DNA from: Buchnera aphidicola (Schlechtendalia chinensis)
GTDB taxonomy: Bacteria > Pseudomonadota > Gammaproteobacteria > Enterobacterales > Enterobacteriaceae
Direction of reading: 5' to 3'
Assembly: GCF_001648115.1 (NCBI RefSeq)
Contig: NZ_CP011299.1
Location: 372,001-436,000 of the forward strand
Length of the DNA: 64,000 bases
Under the pieces are notes generated by a model. That model saw only the letters and a program-made list of their open reading frames with translations. It searched no databases and was not told the origin of the DNA. Positions 31,697-42,444 of the stretch are shown piece by piece. The position numbers and the translations under genes are program-made. How positions within the stretch are numbered: the first letter of the stretch is position 1; each line of letters begins with the position of its first letter.

Positions 31697-32004
31697 AACT
31701 TTATTTTAATAATGTTAATATGTTGAAATTAAAATTCTATTCATAGCCTGTCCTTAACTTACATTTTGAAAATATGTATTTGTTATTTAAAAAAAATATT
31801 TTTTTAAAAACTATATTAACTAAACAATCTAATATTTTCTAATACAATTTTTAAACACTTTGAATTAGAATTTTCAACAAAACTTTTAAAAACCTTAATT
31901 TTTTTTAAAATTTATATTTAGACAATGTTAAAAATAAAGTGTACAACTTAAATTTAACAAAATCGTTAAAATTTTAGAATACGTTAAAAACGTGGGAAAA
32001 TGCT
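31697..32004. other. Spacer between murA and rplU
   Basis: 308 bases of A+T-rich sequence. No gene, tRNA or strong hairpin seen; the rplU promoter should be here. In E. coli this junction is divergent from ispB, which is not in this window. Confidence 0.5.
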
Positions 32005-32319
32005 ATGTATGCAATTTTTAAAAATGGTGGAAAACAATATAAAGTTAAGAAAAATCAAATTATAAAACTGGAAAAATTAAATTACGATGTTGGAAAAAAA
32101 ATTCAATTTAAAGATGTTTTAATGATTTCAGATGAGAATACGATAGAAATAGGAAATCCAATACTGAGAAAAAGTATTATATCAGCCGATATTATCGGAC
32201 ACGGACGTCATAAAAAAATCAATATAACTAAATTTAATAGAAGAAAACACTATCTAAAACATCAAGGTCATCGTCAATCTTATACTAAAATTTTAATTAC
32301 AGACATTTGTAAAAATTAA
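32005..32319 (+). CDS. rplU: 50S ribosomal protein L21
   Basis: 23S rRNA-binding protein of the large subunit. 104 residues (E. coli 103). MYAIFKNGGKQYKV at the N-terminus and KFNRRKHYLKHQGHRQSYTKILI at the C-terminus (written here from its key parts) are diagnostic. ATG at 32005. rpmA follows after 10 bases, so the two are one transcript. Confidence 0.96.
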   Translation: MYAIFKNGGKQYKVKKNQIIKLEKLNYDVGKKIQFKDVLMISDENTIEIGNPILRKSIISADIIGHGRHKKINITKFNRRKHYLKHQGHRQSYTKILITDICKN

Positions 32320-32329
32320 GGGAAAATAA

Positions 32330-32593
32330 ATGGCACATAAAAAGGCAGGTGGATCAACTAGGAACGGAAGAGACTCACGATCTAAAAGATTAGGTGTAAA
32401 ACGTTTTGAAGGGGAATTAATATTACCAGGAAGCATTATAGTACGTCAAAGAGGTACAAAATTTCATGCAGGGGAAAACGTAGGTTGCGGAAAAGATCAC
32501 ACTTTATTTGCTAAAATTAAAGGAAAAATAAAATTTCAAAGAAAAGGATTAATTCAAAAAAAAGTTGTAAATGTTATTCCATGTAAAAACTGA
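32330..32593 (+). CDS. rpmA: 50S ribosomal protein L27
   Basis: L27 reaches the peptidyl transferase centre with its N-terminal tail. 87 residues; [36 protein letters not shown] and [11 protein letters not shown] are typical. ATG at 32330 after AAGGGAA. In E. coli yhbE separates rpmA from obg; here a long hairpin does. Confidence 0.97.
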   Translation: MAHKKAGGSTRNGRDSRSKRLGVKRFEGELILPGSIIVRQRGTKFHAGENVGCGKDHTLFAKIKGKIKFQRKGLIQKKVVNVIPCKN

Positions 32594-32611
32594 AACATTA
32601 TTTAAAAAAAC

Positions 32612-32662
32612 TTTTCACAAATTAAAAGTATCCATTTCAAGGGTACTTTTAATTTGTGAAAA
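32612..32662 (+). terminator. Long hairpin after rpmA
   Basis: Arms 32612-32633 and 32641-32662 form 22 pairs with a single G-U pair around the loop ATTTCAA, beginning 18 bases after the rpmA stop. An A-rich then T7 stretch follows. The stem is far longer than ordinary terminators; it would insulate rplU-rpmA from obg or protect the mRNA end. Confidence 0.75.
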
Positions 32663-32735
32663 AAATAAAAATTTTTTTGAAAATTTAAAATAATAATAAA
32701 TTTTAAAAACAATTGTTATTGTATCAAAAATATAA

Positions 32736-33857
<1,122 letters not shown>

Positions 33858-33997
33858 AATATGTTTATTATCCTCAACTAAAAATTAAAATAATAATATT
33901 ATTATTCAAATTTAAAAAAACCAATATTTTTATTAATCTTTTTTAAAATTAACACAATCACAATATTATACATTTTTTATATCAAAATAATTGAAAA

Positions 33998-34024
33998 TAA
34001 AAAAAAACCACCCGGAACTCCGGG
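33998..34024 (-). terminator. Rho-independent terminator of rplM-rpsI
   Basis: On the minus strand, CCCGGAGTTCCGGG (34024-34011) followed by TGG and a run of nine or more T. A GC-rich stem plus U tract 40 bases after the rpsI stop is the clearest intrinsic terminator of the window. Confidence 0.88.
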
Positions 34025-34064
34025 CATAAATATTCCAAAATTTTAAATATTTTCTTTGAGAAAA

Positions 34065-34454
34065 TTAACGTTTAGAAAATTGAGGGCGTTTTCTTGACTT
34101 CCGCAATCCTACTTTTTTTCTCTCAACTTTACGAGAATCACGAGTAACAAATCCTAGTTTTCTTAAATCACTTCGAAAAGAAGCATCATAGTCTATTAAT
34201 GCTCTAGTAATTCCATGACGAATTGCACCAGCTTGTCCAGAAATTCCACCACCTTTAACAGTAATATATAAATCACATTTTTTTGACATATCAACTATTT
34301 CTAAAGGTTTTTTTATAATTATAGAAGTCGTTTTACAACTAAAATAATTTTTTAATGTACGATTATTAATCGTAATTTTACCTGTCCCGGATCTGAGAAA
34401 CACCCTAGCAGAAGAGTTTTTTCTACGACCAGTTCCATAATTATATCGGTTCAT
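34065..34454 (-). CDS. rpsI: 30S ribosomal protein S9
   Basis: Its C-terminal tail contacts the P-site tRNA. 129 residues (E. coli 130). [37 protein letters not shown], and the tail ending RKRPQFSKR (E. coli ...RPQFSKR) are present. ATG at 34454; 12 bases from rplM. Confidence 0.97.
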   Translation of the reverse strand: MNRYNYGTGRRKNSSARVFLRSGTGKITINNRTLKNYFSCKTTSIIIKKPLEIVDMSKKCDLYITVKGGGISGQAGAIRHGITRALIDYDASFRSDLRKLGFVTRDSRKVERKKVGLRKSRKRPQFSKR

Positions 34455-34466
34455 TATTTTTCCTAA

Positions 34467-34895
34467 TTAAATAATCAACATTTTCGGATTTTGTGCTATA
34501 TGTATGTGATCATTATCCGAATAAACTTTAAGCTTTTTAAACATTTCGCGACCAAGAGGACCTTTTGGAAGCATTCCTCGAACAGCTATTTCGATTACTC
34601 TAGTAGGAAATCGAGAAATCATATCTTTAAATGTAAACTTTTTAATACCACCAACATATCCAGTATGACGATAATAATATTTATTAATATACTTTTTACC
34701 AGTTACTAATATTTTGCTAGCATTAATGACAATTAAATAATCTCCAACATCAACATGAGGAGTATATTCTACTTTATGTTTTCCACGCAGTCTTGCTGCA
34801 ACATAAGAAGATAATCGTCCTAAAATTTTTCCTGTAGCATCAATACAATACCACGTTCTTACGATACTCTGAGTTTTTGCAGAAAAACTTTTCAT
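34467..34895 (-). CDS. rplM: 50S ribosomal protein L13
   Basis: Early-assembly large-subunit protein. 142 residues from ATG at 34895 (MKSFSAKTQ), exactly the E. coli length; an in-frame ATG at 34910 would add five residues and lacks support from the family. [38 protein letters not shown] and [22 protein letters not shown] motifs are clear. Forms an operon with rpsI. Confidence 0.96.
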   Translation of the reverse strand: MKSFSAKTQSIVRTWYCIDATGKILGRLSSYVAARLRGKHKVEYTPHVDVGDYLIVINASKILVTGKKYINKYYYRHTGYVGGIKKFTFKDMISRFPTRVIEIAVRGMLPKGPLGREMFKKLKVYSDNDHIHIAQNPKMLII

Positions 34896-35394
34896 ATTCA
34901 ATGAGTCCATATAAAATTCAAATTTTAAAAAATTTTTGTAACAATTTTAAATAAAAATAAAATTATAAAAAGTCTAATCAAGAACAACATTAAAAATGTT
35001 ATAAAAATATTTTGTAGTAAACTAATCGACATCATTTGGATTTTAAAAGATAAAGATATATTATACATATTCTTATTAAATTTGAGTATTTATAATACTA
35101 CAAAAAAATTAAAAATACTTTAAAATAGTTAACATGTATCATTATTTTTAAAATAAAAAACATTAGTACAATGTTGAATTCATTTTAATATTTTGTACTT
35201 TCAAATATATAATGAAATTATACAAAAAAATTTAAACTCATAAATATTAAAAAGTTTTAATTTAAAATGCCGCTATTTTAGTTAAGATTTCTATTCTGAA
35301 ATTAATATTTTTTAAAATCATGATAAAAATTAAAATTTTTAAAATAGCTCTCTCAAAATCATATACTCAAAATTAGTGCGAAAGGCAGTAAAAT
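34896..35394. other. Divergent spacer between rplM and pheA; no pheL leader
   Basis: 499 bases. A short frame from the ATG at 35320 encodes 18 residues with one Phe, unlike the Phe-rich PheL leader, and no terminator-like hairpin precedes pheA. Attenuation control thus seems lost. The rest is A+T sequence holding both promoters. Confidence 0.6.
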
Positions 35395-36528
35395 ATGAAG
35401 TCTACGAGTACTTTACTAGCATTACGAAATATTATTAATACATTAGATAAAGACTTAATCACCTTACTCGCTAAAAGAACAGAAATAGCAATAAAAATAG
35501 CGAAAATAAAAGTACAAAAAAATTTCCCCATAAAAGATGTAGAAAGAGAACAATCTTTATTAAATAATTTGACTATATTTGGAAAAGAATGCAACCTTGA
35601 AAATACATATATTAAAAAATTGTTCAAAATAATTATTAAAAATTCAGTATTGACTCAAAAAAATTGGATACAAAATCATTATTGTAAACAAAAAGAAATA
35701 AAAAAATTTTCTTTTCTCGGCGACTTAGGATCATATTCCTATGATGCTACTAAAAAATACGCAAATAAAGAATGCCAATTTTTTACTAAAGATTTCTGTC
35801 ATACTTTTCAAGAAGTTATTGAAAATGTTGAAAATAACAATTCTGATTATGCAGTACTACCAATAGAAAACAATTCTTCAGGATCAATTGATGAAACATA
35901 TTCTATTTTAAAAAGTACAAAATTATCAATTATTAGTGAAGTCAACATTCCCATACATCATTGTTTACTATCTCACAAAAAAACTCAATTAATGGATATA
36001 AAAACCATATATAGTCATAAGCAACCCTTTATACAATGTAGCAAATTCATTCAACACTTTCCAGATTGGAAAATAAAATATACTAATAGTACTACTGATG
36101 CAATGAAAAAAGTTTCTAGAAGTGAAAACTATACATCTGCTGCGTTAGGTAATGAAAAATGTGAAAAAATATATAAATTAAAAACTATATCTAGAAACAT
36201 TTCAAATATATCAAAAAATATAACTAAATTTATAATATTACAAAAACATCAAATTGATGTTCCAGAAAACATCCCATCTATAACAAAAATTATGGTATTA
36301 ATAAAAAATAAAGAAATGTTAGTTAAAAAGATCATAAATACAATTAAAGAATATAATTTACAGATAAGACAATTAAAATCATATAAAACTTTAGAAACAT
36401 CATCAGAATTAACAATTTTTATTGACATCAAAAATAACGTTAATACAAATCAAATAAAACATATTTTGCATAAATTAAATAATATTTCCATAATAAAAAT
36501 ATTAGGATGTTATCCAATTGACGAATAA
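35395..36528 (+). CDS. pheA: Chorismate mutase/prephenate dehydratase (P-protein)
   Basis: Bifunctional enzyme that makes phenylpyruvate from chorismate for phenylalanine, a nutrient supplied to the aphid. 377 residues (E. coli 386). Mutase helix region (1-95) with LLAKRTEIAIKIAKIK, dehydratase domain with LGDLGSYSYDAT, VLPIENNSSGSIDETYSIL, HCLLS and the catalytic Thr in NITKFIIL. In the C-terminal ACT regulatory domain E. coli GALV is EMLV and ESRP is KSYK, which should weaken phenylalanine binding. ATG at 35395 after AAAGG. Confidence 0.97.
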   Translation: MKSTSTLLALRNIINTLDKDLITLLAKRTEIAIKIAKIKVQKNFPIKDVEREQSLLNNLTIFGKECNLENTYIKKLFKIIIKNSVLTQKNWIQNHYCKQKEIKKFSFLGDLGSYSYDATKKYANKECQFFTKDFCHTFQEVIENVENNNSDYAVLPIENNSSGSIDETYSILKSTKLSIISEVNIPIHHCLLSHKKTQLMDIKTIYSHKQPFIQCSKFIQHFPDWKIKYTNSTTDAMKKVSRSENYTSAALGNEKCEKIYKLKTISRNISNISKNITKFIILQKHQIDVPENIPSITKIMVLIKNKEMLVKKIINTIKEYNLQIRQLKSYKTLETSSELTIFIDIKNNVNTNQIKHILHKLNNISIIKILGCYPIDE

Positions 36529-36575
36529 CCTTCAAAATTTTTATTAAGTAATAATTTTACATAGTTTTAAATGTA

Positions 36576-36603
36576 ACTCTATTTAACTAAGGTAAAATAG
36601 AGT
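36576..36603 (+). terminator. Hairpin after pheA
   Basis: ACTCTATTT with AAATAGAGT (36576-36584, 36595-36603), nine pairs and a 10-base loop, about 48 bases after the pheA stop; no strong U run follows. Confidence 0.5.
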
Positions 36604-36702
36604 ATGTATTATGATACACACAAAGTCATAGATCTAATAAAAATACTATTTTTAACAAAATTGATTCAAAAAACTTATAAATTAATTGTTGAGTAAAAAA
36701 TT

Positions 36703-38064
36703 ATGTTTAAAAATTTAACAGAACGATTTTCAAAAATATTTAATAAATTATCTAACCAAGGGAAATTAACTGAAAAAAATATTAAAGAAACTCTACGAGA
36801 AGTAGAACAAGCATTACTAGAAGCAGACGTAGCATTATCAGTAGTTCAAAATTTTACGAGTTCTATATCTAAAAGTTGTATTGGAAAAAGTATTGAAAAA
36901 AGTTTTACTCCAGGTCAAGAGTTAATAAAAATAGTTAAGCAAGAATTAATAGAAATACTAGGAAAAGAAAACAATCATTTAAATTTATCAACTCAAAATC
37001 CATCAGTAATTATGATAGTTGGACTACAAGGACACGGTAAAACTACAAGTATAGTAAAATTAGGAAAAATGTTAAAAAATACTAAAAATAAAAAGATATT
37101 ATTAGTATCTACCGATATTTATCGTCCAGCTGCAATAAAGCAACTTGAAGTGTTGTCAAAAAAAGCAAAAATTGATTTTTATCCTTCTAACATTGATCAA
37201 AAACCAATACAAATAGTAACTAAAGCACTAGAATTTGCTGCATTAAAACTTTATGACATACTATTGATTGATACTGCTGGTCGCCTCCATACTGATAAAT
37301 ATATGATTGATGAAGTCACAAATATACAAAAAAAAATTCAACCCATTGAAACTCTTCTAGTAATCGATGCCATGGTAGGGCAAGATGCAATAAATATTGT
37401 AAATAACTTTAACACAAACATGTCTATTACCGGATTTATTATAACTAAAACAGATAGTGATACTAGAGCAGGAATTGCATTATCAATGAGATTTATTACA
37501 AAGAAACCAATTAAATTTATCAGTCATGGAGAAAGTTTAAACGAATTTGAAATATTTCATCCTAATAGAATTGTTAACAGAATTCTTGGGATGGGTGATA
37601 TGTTATCTCTAATAGAAAATATCAAAAATAAAATTAATAAAGAAAACATTAAAAAATTCACTCATACAATAAAAAGTCAAAACAAATTTAGTTATAACGA
37701 TTTACTAGTACAAATACAACAAATTAAAAAAATCGGAAACGTTACTAAAATATTAAATAAATTACCAAAAACAGGAACAATATTTAAAAATATTCAATAC
37801 AATATAAACGAACAATTACTATTTAAAATGGAAACAATAATTCATTCGATGACTATAGAAGAAAGAAAAAAACCAGAATTAATAAAAGGATTGAGGAAAC
37901 GACGTATTGCAAAAGGATCAGGAATATCGATACAAGAAATAAATTCGTTACTAAAACAATTTAATAATATAAAAATGATGGTAAATACTATCAAAAAGGG
38001 TGGGATAAGTAAAATGATGAAAGGAATAAATAAAATTGTTAACAATAAATCTTTAAGAAAATGA
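36703..38064 (+). CDS. ffh: Signal recognition particle GTPase Ffh
   Basis: Protein of SRP, which binds 4.5S RNA and signal sequences and delivers ribosomes to FtsY. 453 residues (E. coli 453). NG domain: N helix with LREVEQALLEADVALSVV, G1 GLQGHGKTT (107-115; family GLQGAGKTT), DIYRPAAIKQLE, G3 DTAGRLHTD, G4 TKTDSDTRAG (family TKxDGDARGG), then M domain with MTIEERKKPELIKGLRKRRIA and SGISIQEINSLLKQF. The M domain has fewer methionines than in E. coli. ATG at 36703. Confidence 0.97.
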   Translation: MFKNLTERFSKIFNKLSNQGKLTEKNIKETLREVEQALLEADVALSVVQNFTSSISKSCIGKSIEKSFTPGQELIKIVKQELIEILGKENNHLNLSTQNPSVIMIVGLQGHGKTTSIVKLGKMLKNTKNKKILLVSTDIYRPAAIKQLEVLSKKAKIDFYPSNIDQKPIQIVTKALEFAALKLYDILLIDTAGRLHTDKYMIDEVTNIQKKIQPIETLLVIDAMVGQDAINIVNNFNTNMSITGFIITKTDSDTRAGIALSMRFITKKPIKFISHGESLNEFEIFHPNRIVNRILGMGDMLSLIENIKNKINKENIKKFTHTIKSQNKFSYNDLLVQIQQIKKIGNVTKILNKLPKTGTIFKNIQYNINEQLLFKMETIIHSMTIEERKKPELIKGLRKRRIAKGSGISIQEINSLLKQFNNIKMMVNTIKKGGISKMMKGINKIVNNKSLRK

Positions 38065-38137
38065 AATGTTTTTATATATTTTTTTTTGAGTTATACTATT
38101 TCAAAACAATTACAATTATCAAAAGGATTTAACTATT

Positions 38138-38392
38138 ATGGTAAAAATTCGATTAGCAAGAATTGGATCTAAAAAGCGTCCATTTTATAAAATAGTAATT
38201 GCCGACAGCAGATGTCCAAGAAATGGAAAATTCATAGAAAAAATAGGATTTTTCGATTCGATAGCGTCAAAAAAAAATAAAAATATCAATCTAAACTTTG
38301 AAAGGCTACAGTACTGGTTACAAAATGGTGCTTTAATGTCCAATAAAGTAAAATATTTAGTAAAAACATTTTCAAAAAAACAAAATACTTAA
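38138..38392 (+). CDS. rpsP: 30S ribosomal protein S16
   Basis: Assembly protein for 16S helices. 84 residues (E. coli 82). MVKIRLARIGSKKRPFYKIVIADSR-like start (key: RLxRxGxKKRPFY), RNGKFIEKIGFFD, and RLQYWLQNGA. ATG at 38138 after AAAGGA. First gene of the rpsP-rimM-trmD-rplS operon. Confidence 0.96.
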   Translation: MVKIRLARIGSKKRPFYKIVIADSRCPRNGKFIEKIGFFDSIASKKNKNINLNFERLQYWLQNGALMSNKVKYLVKTFSKKQNT

Positions 38393-38403
38393 AGGAAAAT
38401 TAT

Positions 38404-38946
38404 ATTATAAATACCACAAATAAATGTTTTAAAAACTTAATAATTGCACAATTTGGATCTCCTAATGGAATACTAGGATGGATTCGTGTTTTTTCTTTTA
38501 CAGAAAATAAAAAAAACATTTTTAAATACTTTCCTTGGTACATTCAAAATAAAAAAAAAATTACTCATGTTCAAAGTTGGAAAGATAGGAATAAGTATTT
38601 TGTAATAAAAATCGAAAATATTCAAACTCGTTGTATGGCTAATACATTAAAAAACTGTCACATATATATTAATTCAAATATATTACCAAAGCTTCAAAAT
38701 GAAGATTACTATTGGAAAGATATTATATCCTGTTCTATATATAATATACAAAACCAAAAATTAGGAATAGTAACTAATTTAATTAAGACACCAGCTCATG
38801 ATGTTCTTGTTATTAGCAATAAATCAAAAAATAATATTAAAGTAAATAAAAATATATTAATACCTTTTATTGAAAAAAAAATTATTAAAAAAGTTAGCAT
38901 CATTGAAAAAACAATTATAGTAGATTGGAATTACAATTTTGAATAG
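38404..38946 (+). CDS. rimM: Ribosome maturation factor RimM, apparently starting at ATT
   Basis: 16S processing factor that acts with S19. Homology to E. coli RimM begins upstream of the first in-frame ATG (38635): IIAQFGSPNGILGWIRVFSF, FPWYIQNKK and SWKDRNKYFVIKI precede it, followed by the PRC-barrel part EDYYWKDIISC and HDVLVISNKS up to IVDWNYNF. Upstream in that frame there is no ATG, GTG or TTG. ATT at 38404 stands seven bases after AAAGGA, which overlaps the rpsP stop, and gives 180 residues (E. coli 182). ATA at 38407 is the next option. A rare AUU start, as known for infC, is my choice. Confidence 0.88.
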   Translation: MINTTNKCFKNLIIAQFGSPNGILGWIRVFSFTENKKNIFKYFPWYIQNKKKITHVQSWKDRNKYFVIKIENIQTRCMANTLKNCHIYINSNILPKLQNEDYYWKDIISCSIYNIQNQKLGIVTNLIKTPAHDVLVISNKSKNNIKVNKNILIPFIEKKIIKKVSIIEKTIIVDWNYNFE

Positions 38947-38965
38947 CAAAATTCTTGAAAAAACA

Positions 38966-39724
38966 ATGTCACCTTTTCAAATAGCAATAATTAGCATTTT
39001 CCCAGAAATGTTTCAAACTATTATTAATTATGGAATTACTAGAAAAGCAATAAAAAAAAATATTATTAACATTAATATCTTAAATCCAAGAGACTATGTA
39101 AAGAATAAATATCGAAACATTGATGATCGTCCCTACGGAGGAGGATTCGGTATGCTAATGAAAGCAGAACCACTAAAACTAGCTATCGAACATGCTAAAT
39201 CCATTATAAAATCCAGTGCGAAAGTATTATACTTATCGCCCAAGGGATCCAAATTAAATCAAAAAAAAATTTCAGTACTATCAAAAAAAAAACGAATAAT
39301 ATTATTATGTGGACGATATCAAGGAATTGACGAAAGATTAATACATAGCAAAATTATAGATGAAGAAATTTCTATAGGAGATTACATACTCAGTGGGGGG
39401 GAATTACCTGCTATGATTTTAATCGATATGTTATGTCGATTACTTCCCGGAGCTTTAGGAAAAAATAGATTAAAATCATATGATTCTTTTCATAATGGAT
39501 TATTAGAATGTCCACATTACACTAGACCTAAAGTTTTTCAAAATATATCTGTTCCCAACATCTTATTGTCGGGAAATCATAAAGCAATAAAAACCTGGAG
39601 ATTAAAACAATCACTAGGTCAAACTTGGCAAAAAAGACCAGATTTATTAAAAAAAATTGTACTTACGCAAGAAAAAATTGACTTACTCGAGCAATTCAAA
39701 AAAGATATTTTACAAGTAAAATAG
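38966..39724 (+). CDS. trmD: tRNA (guanine(37)-N1)-methyltransferase
   Basis: Makes m1G37 and so prevents frameshifting. About 252 residues from ATG at 38966 (MSPFQIAIISIFPEMF), which matches the E. coli start; an in-frame TTG at 38939 overlapping the rimM stop would add nine residues. Knot region: DDRPYGGGFGMLMKAEPL, LLCGRYQGIDERL, IGDYILSGGELPAMILID. The C-terminal domain includes LECPHYTRP and LLSGNHKAI. Confidence 0.95.
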   Translation: MSPFQIAIISIFPEMFQTIINYGITRKAIKKNIININILNPRDYVKNKYRNIDDRPYGGGFGMLMKAEPLKLAIEHAKSIIKSSAKVLYLSPKGSKLNQKKISVLSKKKRIILLCGRYQGIDERLIHSKIIDEEISIGDYILSGGELPAMILIDMLCRLLPGALGKNRLKSYDSFHNGLLECPHYTRPKVFQNISVPNILLSGNHKAIKTWRLKQSLGQTWQKRPDLLKKIVLTQEKIDLLEQFKKDILQVK

Positions 39725-39766
39725 AAATAAAAAAACTTATGATAATATAAAAAAGGCGTTATTAAT

Positions 39767-40117
39767 GTGAATATTATTCAAATAATAGAAAAAGAACAAA
39801 TGAAAAAAAATATCCCTATATTTAGGACAGGAGATACAATAGAAGTGCAAGTATGGGTATCAGAAGGATCTAAAAGAAGAATTCAGCTATTTGAAGGTAT
39901 AGTTATATCCAAACGTAACAGGAACTTTAATTTTTCATTTTGTGTTAGAAAAATATCTAATGGCGACGCTATAGAACGAGTATTTCACATCAATTCTTAC
40001 AACATTGGAAACGTCGTCATTAAAAAAAGGGGTGATGTTAGAAAATCAAAACTATACTATTTGAGAAATAGAATAGGAAAATCAGCTAAAATTAAAGAAC
40101 TATTAACTAAAAAATGA
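39767..40117 (+). CDS. rplS: 50S ribosomal protein L19
   Basis: At the 30S-50S interface. 116 residues (E. coli 115). FRTGDTIEVQVWVSEGSKRR, FEGIVISKRNR, VRKISNGDAIERVF and KLYYLRNRIGKSAKIKE. The start is GTG at 39767 (the ATG two bases earlier runs straight into a stop). Last gene of the rpsP operon. Confidence 0.97.
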   Translation: MNIIQIIEKEQMKKNIPIFRTGDTIEVQVWVSEGSKRRIQLFEGIVISKRNRNFNFSFCVRKISNGDAIERVFHINSYNIGNVVIKKRGDVRKSKLYYLRNRIGKSAKIKELLTKK

Positions 40118-40163
40118 CATTCTTTAAACTAATTATTTTTTCTTTTTTTTTAAAATAATATCA

Positions 40164-40193
40164 TGCAGTCATATTTACCACAATTTGACTGCA
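40164..40193. terminator. Hairpin between convergent rplS and tldD
   Basis: TGCAGTCA with TGACTGCA (40164-40171, 40186-40193), eight pairs around a 14-base loop, between two genes that read toward each other, so it could serve both strands. Confidence 0.5.
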
Positions 40194-40258
40194 CAAATTA
40201 AAAATATTTAAAAAATTTTGTAGAAATCGTAAAATTAATCGAGAAATATCTAAAAACG

Positions 40259-41707
40259 CTATGAAGTACCTCCTACTGTGATATTATTTAATTTTATTGT
40301 AGGTTGACCTACACCTACTGGAACATTTTGTCCATTTTTGGAGCACGTTCCAACCCCTCCATCTATTAAAAAATCGTTCCCAACCATAGAAACTCCTTGC
40401 ATAATACTACTACCTGATCCAATTAACATAACATTCTTTATAGAATGAACTATTTTTCCAAATTTTATTAAATATGCTTCAGAAGTAGAAAACACAAAAT
40501 TTCCTGAAGTGATATCAACTTGACCACCACTAAAATTTAGTGCATATATTCCATATTCTACACTATCAATGATATCTTTAGGTATTGAATTTCCAGAAAT
40601 CATATAAGTATTAGTCATACGAGGACAAGGCAAATGAGCATACGATTCTCTTCTACCATTTCCAGTTGAATTAACACCCATTAAACGAGAATTAAATTTA
40701 TCTTGAATATAACTTTTTAAAATCCCATTTTGAATTAACACATTGTATTGACTTGGAACACCTTCATCATCAATAGTCAAGGATCCTCTTTTATTTTCAA
40801 TTGTTCCATCGTCTACTATAGTGCATAAAGTTGAAGCAACTTTATGACCGATTTTATTAGAAAAAATTGACGTGCCTTGCCGATTAAAGTCTCCCTCTAA
40901 TCCATGTCCAACTGCTTCATGCAACAAGATACCAGGCCAACCCGGACCTAATACCACTGGAAAAGTTCCTGAAGGAGCATTTTTGGCAAATATGTTAACC
41001 AAGGCAATTCGCACTGCTTCTTGCGCATAATGTTCTACTAAAGAAACATTAGAAATGTAATTTTTTAAAAAAAAATTGTATCCATCCCTACTACCCCCCC
41101 CACTAAAACCACATTCACGTTTACCGTCGTATTCTAAAACAACATTTACTGAAAGACGAACTAAAGGTCGAATGTCTGCTGCTAAAACTCCATCTGTAGC
41201 CGCTACCAACACCTGTTCATATTCACTACTTAAAACCGCATTAACACTAATTACACGACGATCAGAAGATCTTGCAATAGAATTGACTCGATGAAGGATT
41301 TCTATTTTTTCCTGAGAACTAAAATTCATTAACGGATTTATAGAAGTATATGAAGGTTTACTAATAACTGTGGAAAAAGGTTTAACAAAAGTTAAAAACT
41401 TTTTATTTGAAATACCATTAGCTAAAGTTGAACATTTTCTTAAAGCATTCAGCGTAATGTCATTAGAATAGGACAATCCAGTACTTTCTCCGGATATAAC
41501 TCTAATTCCAACTCCTTGATTAACATTAAATGTTCCTCTCTTAATAATATTGTCTTCTAATATCCATGACTCACAATTTTTAGATTGAAAATATAAATCA
41601 GAATAATCTATTTTATTTTTTGAAATATCACTTAAAATTTCATAAAGATTTTGATGAGTAATTTTATTTGAAGTTAATAAACATTCGGTAACTAAATGAA
41701 GAACCAT
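40259..41707 (-). CDS. tldD: Metalloprotease TldD
   Basis: Zinc protease that works with TldE/PmbA on unfolded peptides. 482 residues (E. coli 481). The metal site [11 protein letters not shown] matches E. coli exactly; also [32 protein letters not shown] sequence, [20 protein letters not shown] and [19 protein letters not shown] at the end. ATG at 41707. Confidence 0.97.
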   Translation of the reverse strand: MVLHLVTECLLTSNKITHQNLYEILSDISKNKIDYSDLYFQSKNCESWILEDNIIKRGTFNVNQGVGIRVISGESTGLSYSNDITLNALRKCSTLANGISNKKFLTFVKPFSTVISKPSYTSINPLMNFSSQEKIEILHRVNSIARSSDRRVISVNAVLSSEYEQVLVAATDGVLAADIRPLVRLSVNVVLEYDGKRECGFSGGGSRDGYNFFLKNYISNVSLVEHYAQEAVRIALVNIFAKNAPSGTFPVVLGPGWPGILLHEAVGHGLEGDFNRQGTSIFSNKIGHKVASTLCTIVDDGTIENKRGSLTIDDEGVPSQYNVLIQNGILKSYIQDKFNSRLMGVNSTGNGRRESYAHLPCPRMTNTYMISGNSIPKDIIDSVEYGIYALNFSGGQVDITSGNFVFSTSEAYLIKFGKIVHSIKNVMLIGSGSSIMQGVSMVGNDFLIDGGVGTCSKNGQNVPVGVGQPTIKLNNITVGGTS

Positions 41708-41988
41708 TTACACTCACTTATTTGAAATTTAAACATGTAAAAAAACTTGACATTTATACACTAATTCGAATACATAACTAAAAAAAGTATTTTACAAATT
41801 TTACGTATCTAAACCAAAACAATATATTAATATTGTAATTAATATGTTTTGAATTCTATTCAGAAGAAGTCAAAACTTAAAAAATGTTAAATTAATTTTA
41901 ATAAAAGTAATAAAAGAGTATATATACGTATATAATAATATATAATACTTTTAATTCATATATTGAAATATGTCATTAAAGTAAAAAC

Positions 41989-42444
41989 ATGAAACATCCT
42001 ATTAATATCTTAATTATAAATGGTCCAAATCTTAATCTTTTAGGAGAACGAGAACCTCATATTTATGGAAAAAATACGTTAACGCATTTAATTAATAAAC
42101 TAAACGATAAAGGAAAACTATTAAATGCAAAAATACATCATATACAATCTAATTCAGAAAGTACTTTAATTAATGCAATACACGACTCTAAAAAAAAAAT
42201 AGATTACATAATAATAAATGCAGGTGCATTCACACATACTAGCATAGCATTACGTGATGCATTAATTGGAATAAATATACCTTTTATAGAAGTACACATT
42301 TCAAATATATATGCTCGTGAAAACTTTCGAACACATTCATGGTTATCTGACATTTCATCTGGAGTTATTTGTGGATTTGGTTTAGATGGGTATTTTTGGG
42401 CTTTAAAAACGGCTGTAAAAAGAACACAAAAAAATAAAATTTAA
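41989..42444 (+). CDS. aroQ: 3-dehydroquinate dehydratase, type II
   Basis: Third step of the shikimate pathway feeding phenylalanine and tryptophan. 151 residues, a typical type II length. NGPNLNLLGEREPHIYG with the catalytic Tyr, SNSE, NAGAFTHTSIALRDAL, EVHISNIYARENFR and SGVICGFGLDGY. E. coli uses the unrelated type I AroD; the type II enzyme is known from Buchnera. ATG at 41989. Confidence 0.97.
   Translation: MKHPINILIINGPNLNLLGEREPHIYGKNTLTHLINKLNDKGKLLNAKIHHIQSNSESTLINAIHDSKKKIDYIIINAGAFTHTSIALRDALIGINIPFIEVHISNIYARENFRTHSWLSDISSGVICGFGLDGYFWALKTAVKRTQKNKI

Noticed and set aside
35320..35377. Short frame ahead of pheA as a possible pheL leader peptide
   Set aside because: Only one Phe in 18 codons and no terminator/antiterminator hairpins follow.
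38635..38946. rimM as a truncated gene starting at ATG 38635
   Set aside because: The 77 codons upstream in the same frame match the RimM N-terminal domain and a good ribosome site precedes them.
41911..41960. AT-rich near-palindrome (TATATATACGTATATA-like) before aroQ as an operator
   Set aside because: Alternating TA sequence is expected by chance at this base composition; no matching copy elsewhere in the window.
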